A stretch of DNA of 64,000 nt, taken from the NCBI RefSeq assembly GCF_030814955.1, contig NZ_JAUSWB010000006.1, forward strand, positions 1 through 64,000, read 5' to 3'. Of the stretch, positions 62,113-64,000 are shown in pieces. The first letter of the stretch is position 1. Every line of letters starts with the position of its first letter. Source of the stretch: Planomicrobium stackebrandtii (GTDB lineage: Bacteria; Bacillota; Bacilli; Bacillales_A; Planococcaceae). The notes below the pieces were generated by a model that searched no databases, was not told the DNA's origin, and saw only the letters and a list, made by a program, of their open reading frames with translations. Both the position numbers and the translations under genes were made by a program.

Positions 62113-62142
62113 AAAGAAGATGCTTAGGACCAGCATCTTCTT
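62113..62142 (-). terminator. intrinsic terminator
   Basis: AAGAAGATGCT and its exact complement around an 8-base loop, followed on the minus strand by T6. It probably ends the transcript of the 56-residue gene whose stop is at 62362. Confidence 0.78.
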
Positions 62143-62303
62143 CACTTTGCTTTTTAGACTTCCGATAAATAATCTGCGATATGTAAATTCTTAGCCACTA
62201 CACGATCTTAAAGCCTTAGAATATAGCCTTTTGAATGTATCATTTTTTCTAACAAATTAACTTTCACATGTAGTACTGCTAACTTCTTTAAAGTGGGAGA
62301 AAT

Positions 62304-62335
62304 GAATGTAACTTAATTACACTTATGTTACATTT
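62304..62335. repeat. 32-base palindrome, copy 1
   Basis: GAATGTAAC...GTTACATTT, the most diverged of four copies. It lies 27 bases downstream of the 56-residue gene. Confidence 0.8.
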
Positions 62336-62361
62336 AGATTCAATAAAAAAGTTGCTTTATT

Positions 62362-62532
62362 TTACTGGCTGGTTCTCTTTTTTTGGATTTTTGTATAAGT
62401 TAATAAAATAATATTAGCAATTATGGTAGCAATAAAAATATTGAAAATATCTCGTGGATCAGCTCCAAATAGAAGGAAAATAGGAAGTGCCACAATCCAT
62501 ACACCGATGAACATTAGAACTAACTTTATCAC
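62362..62532 (-). CDS. small membrane protein, 56 residues, GTG start
   Basis: A perfect AAGGAGGTC site is eight bases before a GTG that opens a 56-codon frame (begins MIKLVLMFIGVWIVALPIFL, ends KKRTSQ). Two membrane helices (about 3-22 and 31-46) are linked by GADPRD, and the tail is basic. The family is not recognised. It is flanked by palindrome copies 1 and 2. Confidence 0.75.
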   Translation of the reverse strand: MIKLVLMFIGVWIVALPIFLLFGADPRDIFNIFIATIIANIILLTYTKIQKKRTSQ

Positions 62533-62605
62533 TAGAAATCGACCTCCTTACACTTTCTTTTCTACCCTCTTTTGCAGTCAATAAGAGTATTAAAGACAAG
62601 TTTTT

Positions 62606-62637
62606 GAATGTAACTTAATTAGACATATGTTACATTC
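62606..62637. repeat. 32-base palindrome, copy 2
   Basis: GAATGTAACTTAATTAG followed by ACATATGTTACATTC, 32 bases. It lies between the start side of the 56-residue gene and the end of the 166-residue gene. Confidence 0.85.
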
Positions 62638-62656
62638 AGATTTAAATTTTACCAAC

Positions 62657-62686
62657 AAAAAATGCCTCTCAAAAAAGGCATTTTTT
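62657..62686. terminator. terminator of the 166-residue gene
   Basis: AAAAATGCCT pairs with AGGCATTTTT around an 8-base loop, ten bases past the stop codon at 62696. Confidence 0.8.
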
Positions 62687-62695
62687 CAGCGATAT

Positions 62696-63196
62696 TTATG
62701 ACCATTTTTCTTCATCGTCTACCCATTGTTTATTCTTTAAGTCATACGGTGTGCCTTCGTCGTGAAAAACAAAATATGATGGCAAATCCAATGAAGCCCC
62801 ACCTGCGGTTTCCCAGCATTGACGGAACCAATCTGCAAATGCTTGTTGTTCTTGTGGAACTAGCGTTTCTTCATTTTGTTCGTAAAAGTCAAAAAACGCT
62901 TCCTGCTGATCATTGTCCAACTGATAATATTCCACTTCTGGCAGGACCTCTTCACTTCCAGCAAAAACTGTTTGGTCATTTCCTTCGTTGAAAACTTCAT
63001 TGGCCTCTTTATCCATGGAGAACATGACTATGGATAGTTCGAATCTTGTAGGTTCGATGGATGGAGAAAAGTCCAATAGCTCTATGTCGGAAGAAAAATT
63101 GTATGTAGAAACTTTTTTCATATTCGCTATTACTGAATCGGATTCTTTCTCCAGATTGGCTTTGATCGAACGGATATACTCGTCGACTGAAAACAT
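62696..63196 (-). CDS. hypothetical acidic protein, 166 residues
   Basis: A soluble, strongly acidic protein (begins MFSVDEYIRSIKANLEKESD). It has a beta-rich middle (TRFELSIVMFSMDKEANEVF), a helical segment (QQEAFFDFYEQNEETLVPQEQQAFADWFRQCW) at about residues 98-129 and a tail ending HDEGTPYDLKNKQWVDDEEKW. Its size and acidity recall immunity proteins of polymorphic toxin systems, but I do not recognise the family and no toxin is present. GGGGGG precedes the ATG. It is flanked by palindrome copies 2 and 3. Confidence 0.8.
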   Translation of the reverse strand: MFSVDEYIRSIKANLEKESDSVIANMKKVSTYNFSSDIELLDFSPSIEPTRFELSIVMFSMDKEANEVFNEGNDQTVFAGSEEVLPEVEYYQLDNDQQEAFFDFYEQNEETLVPQEQQAFADWFRQCWETAGGASLDLPSYFVFHDEGTPYDLKNKQWVDDEEKWS

Positions 63197-63347
63197 AAAT
63201 AACCCCCCTTAAAATTAATTGAAAAGCATCGATTACGACATTGATTTACCGATTTAAACTACTAAATATCATAACACCGGTAATTGGTAAGAACTACTTA
63301 TTTTATAAATATTCCAATTTTTTAAAAGCTACTGATCAGTGGAAACC

Positions 63348-63379
63348 GAATGTAACTTATTTGCTAATAAGTTACATTC
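63348..63379. repeat. 32-base palindrome, copy 3
   Basis: GAATGTAACTTAT and its exact complement around TTGCTA: a perfect 13-bp dyad of 32 bases, in the divergent region between the 166-residue and lipoprotein genes. Confidence 0.9.
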
Positions 63380-63483
63380 AAAATCAATAAAAAATAATTT
63401 TTAAAGTTATATCAATAATTGAAAATAAATAAGTAACTTTAATGCTTTAGATATGTCTAATCAATCATAAAGGGGGGATTCCG

Positions 63484-63855
63484 TTGAAAAAATGGTCTCT
63501 ATTATTTATATTAGTGGTTTTCACTTTGTCTTTTGTTGGTGGGTGTTCTTCAGAAAACATCGAGAAATTAGATGTTTACGAAATGGAAAGCTTTTCGGTT
63601 ATCAAAAAGGAGTCATTAACTTCATACACAGACTCTCAAGTGGTTAGCCAGTTAGTAAAAGCGTTCAAAAAAGCTAAAAAAGAGCCAGGAATAGTTGACA
63701 TGGCTGATCCTGACTATAAAGTTGAATTCGGTGAAGAATCATATTATCTCTGGATCAGTAAAGAACAGGGAACGATAATGAATCTAGATGATACTAATTT
63801 CATCTACACCCTTTCACAAAGTTCGTCAAAAAAAATTTACGAGCTATTAAATTAA
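63484..63855 (+). CDS. putative lipoprotein (YhfM-like), 123 residues
   Basis: A lipoprotein with signal peptide and lipobox FVGGC (Cys21). The mature part is small (about 100 residues), with alternating strands and helices (SVIKKESLTSYTDSQVVSQL; EFGEESYYLWISKEQG) and ends in an SSSKKIYELL helix. It resembles B. subtilis YhfM in length and layout only loosely. The start is TTG with AAAGGGGGG five bases upstream. It is flanked by palindrome copies 3 and 4. Confidence 0.8.
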   Translation: MKKWSLLFILVVFTLSFVGGCSSENIEKLDVYEMESFSVIKKESLTSYTDSQVVSQLVKAFKKAKKEPGIVDMADPDYKVEFGEESYYLWISKEQGTIMNLDDTNFIYTLSQSSSKKIYELLN

Positions 63856-63887
63856 CAAGTTTTTCAGTACAGTGAAATCAAAGTTTT

Positions 63888-63919
63888 GAATGTAACTTAA
63901 TTCACATTAAGTTACATTC
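63888..63919. repeat. 32-base palindrome, copy 4
   Basis: GAATGTAACTTAAT and its exact complement around TCAC: a perfect 14-bp dyad, 32 bases after the lipoprotein stop codon. Confidence 0.9.
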
Positions 63920-64000
63920 AAATTCGGGTTAGGAATAGTATATTTGCACGTGGTGAAATTAAAAAAGGCCCTTTTTAAAAAGACTTTTTTTGTACTGCTA

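Larger units (their letters stand above)
61915..62361. other. gene-free AT-rich region
   Basis: About 450 bases containing a terminator (62113-62142) and the first copy of the 32-base palindrome (62304-62335). I see no coding frame in it. Confidence 0.5.

Noticed and set aside
62304-63919. Integron attC sites
   Set aside because: The palindromes lack the RYYYAAC/GTTRRRY core boxes and extrahelical bases of attC, and no integrase gene is present in the window.

Overview
The window is chromosomal DNA from a low-to-mid GC Firmicute of the family Planococcaceae (most likely Planococcus or Planomicrobium). The evidence is the preserved Bacillus-type gene order around the sigB operon (ddl-murF-cshA-ydbS-ydbT-ydcA-acpS-alr-ndoAI-ndoA-rsbRSTUVW-sigB-rsbX-tex-sprT), Bacillus-like tRNAs, strong AGGAGG-type ribosome binding sites with frequent TTG and GTG starts, and clear sigma-A and sigma-B promoter motifs. 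No phage, insertion sequence, transposase or CRISPR array was seen.

Layout. 1-1230: the 5' end of a 16S rRNA gene (minus strand, running off the left edge), preceded by eight tRNA genes and one strong promoter. 1290-19400: a long, mostly minus-strand core block with sprT, tex, the complete general-stress module (rsbR-S-T-U-V-W-sigB-rsbX), the NdoAI/NdoA toxin-antitoxin pair, alr, acpS, a rhomboid protease, two PH-domain membrane proteins, the CshA helicase, an esterase, murF and ddl. 19400-26600: a decayed SMR efflux gene, a RodA/FtsW-type SEDS protein, a CsoR-controlled copper module (csoR-copZ-copA) and a drug-efflux-type MFS gene. 26600-47900: stress and metabolism genes, including an SDR oxidoreductase, an MFS pump with a divergent HTH-TPR regulator, a GNAT/class V aminotransferase fusion paired with an FAD oxidoreductase, a sucrose-phosphate-synthase-like glycosyltransferase with its HAD phosphatase, a squalene/phytoene synthase, cardiolipin synthase, VanY, YidC, an AraC regulator, a lipid kinase, GNATs and small membrane proteins. 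47900-58700: mhqO with an MhqR-type box, YpuA/DUF1002, CvfB, MntR, a double GNAT, a cadC-cadA module, SulP plus UspA, and two crcB genes. 58700-64000: a more AT-rich accessory stretch with a D-tartrate dehydratase and GntR regulator, then small unrecognised genes separated by four copies of one 32-nt palindrome.

How it fits together. The sigB operon carries its own sigma-B promoter upstream of rsbV. At least five further sequences of the same GTTTAA-N13/14-GGGTAA type precede genes elsewhere in the window: the sugar-phosphate glycosyltransferase/phosphatase pair, an SDR enzyme, a DUF5658 membrane protein, a 32-residue membrane peptide and an lmo0937-like membrane peptide. Much of the window therefore looks like part of the general stress regulon. 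Metal and toxicant handling forms a second theme (CsoR, CadC, MntR, CrcB, MhqR-type control). All functions are read by eye from sequence; no database search was run.
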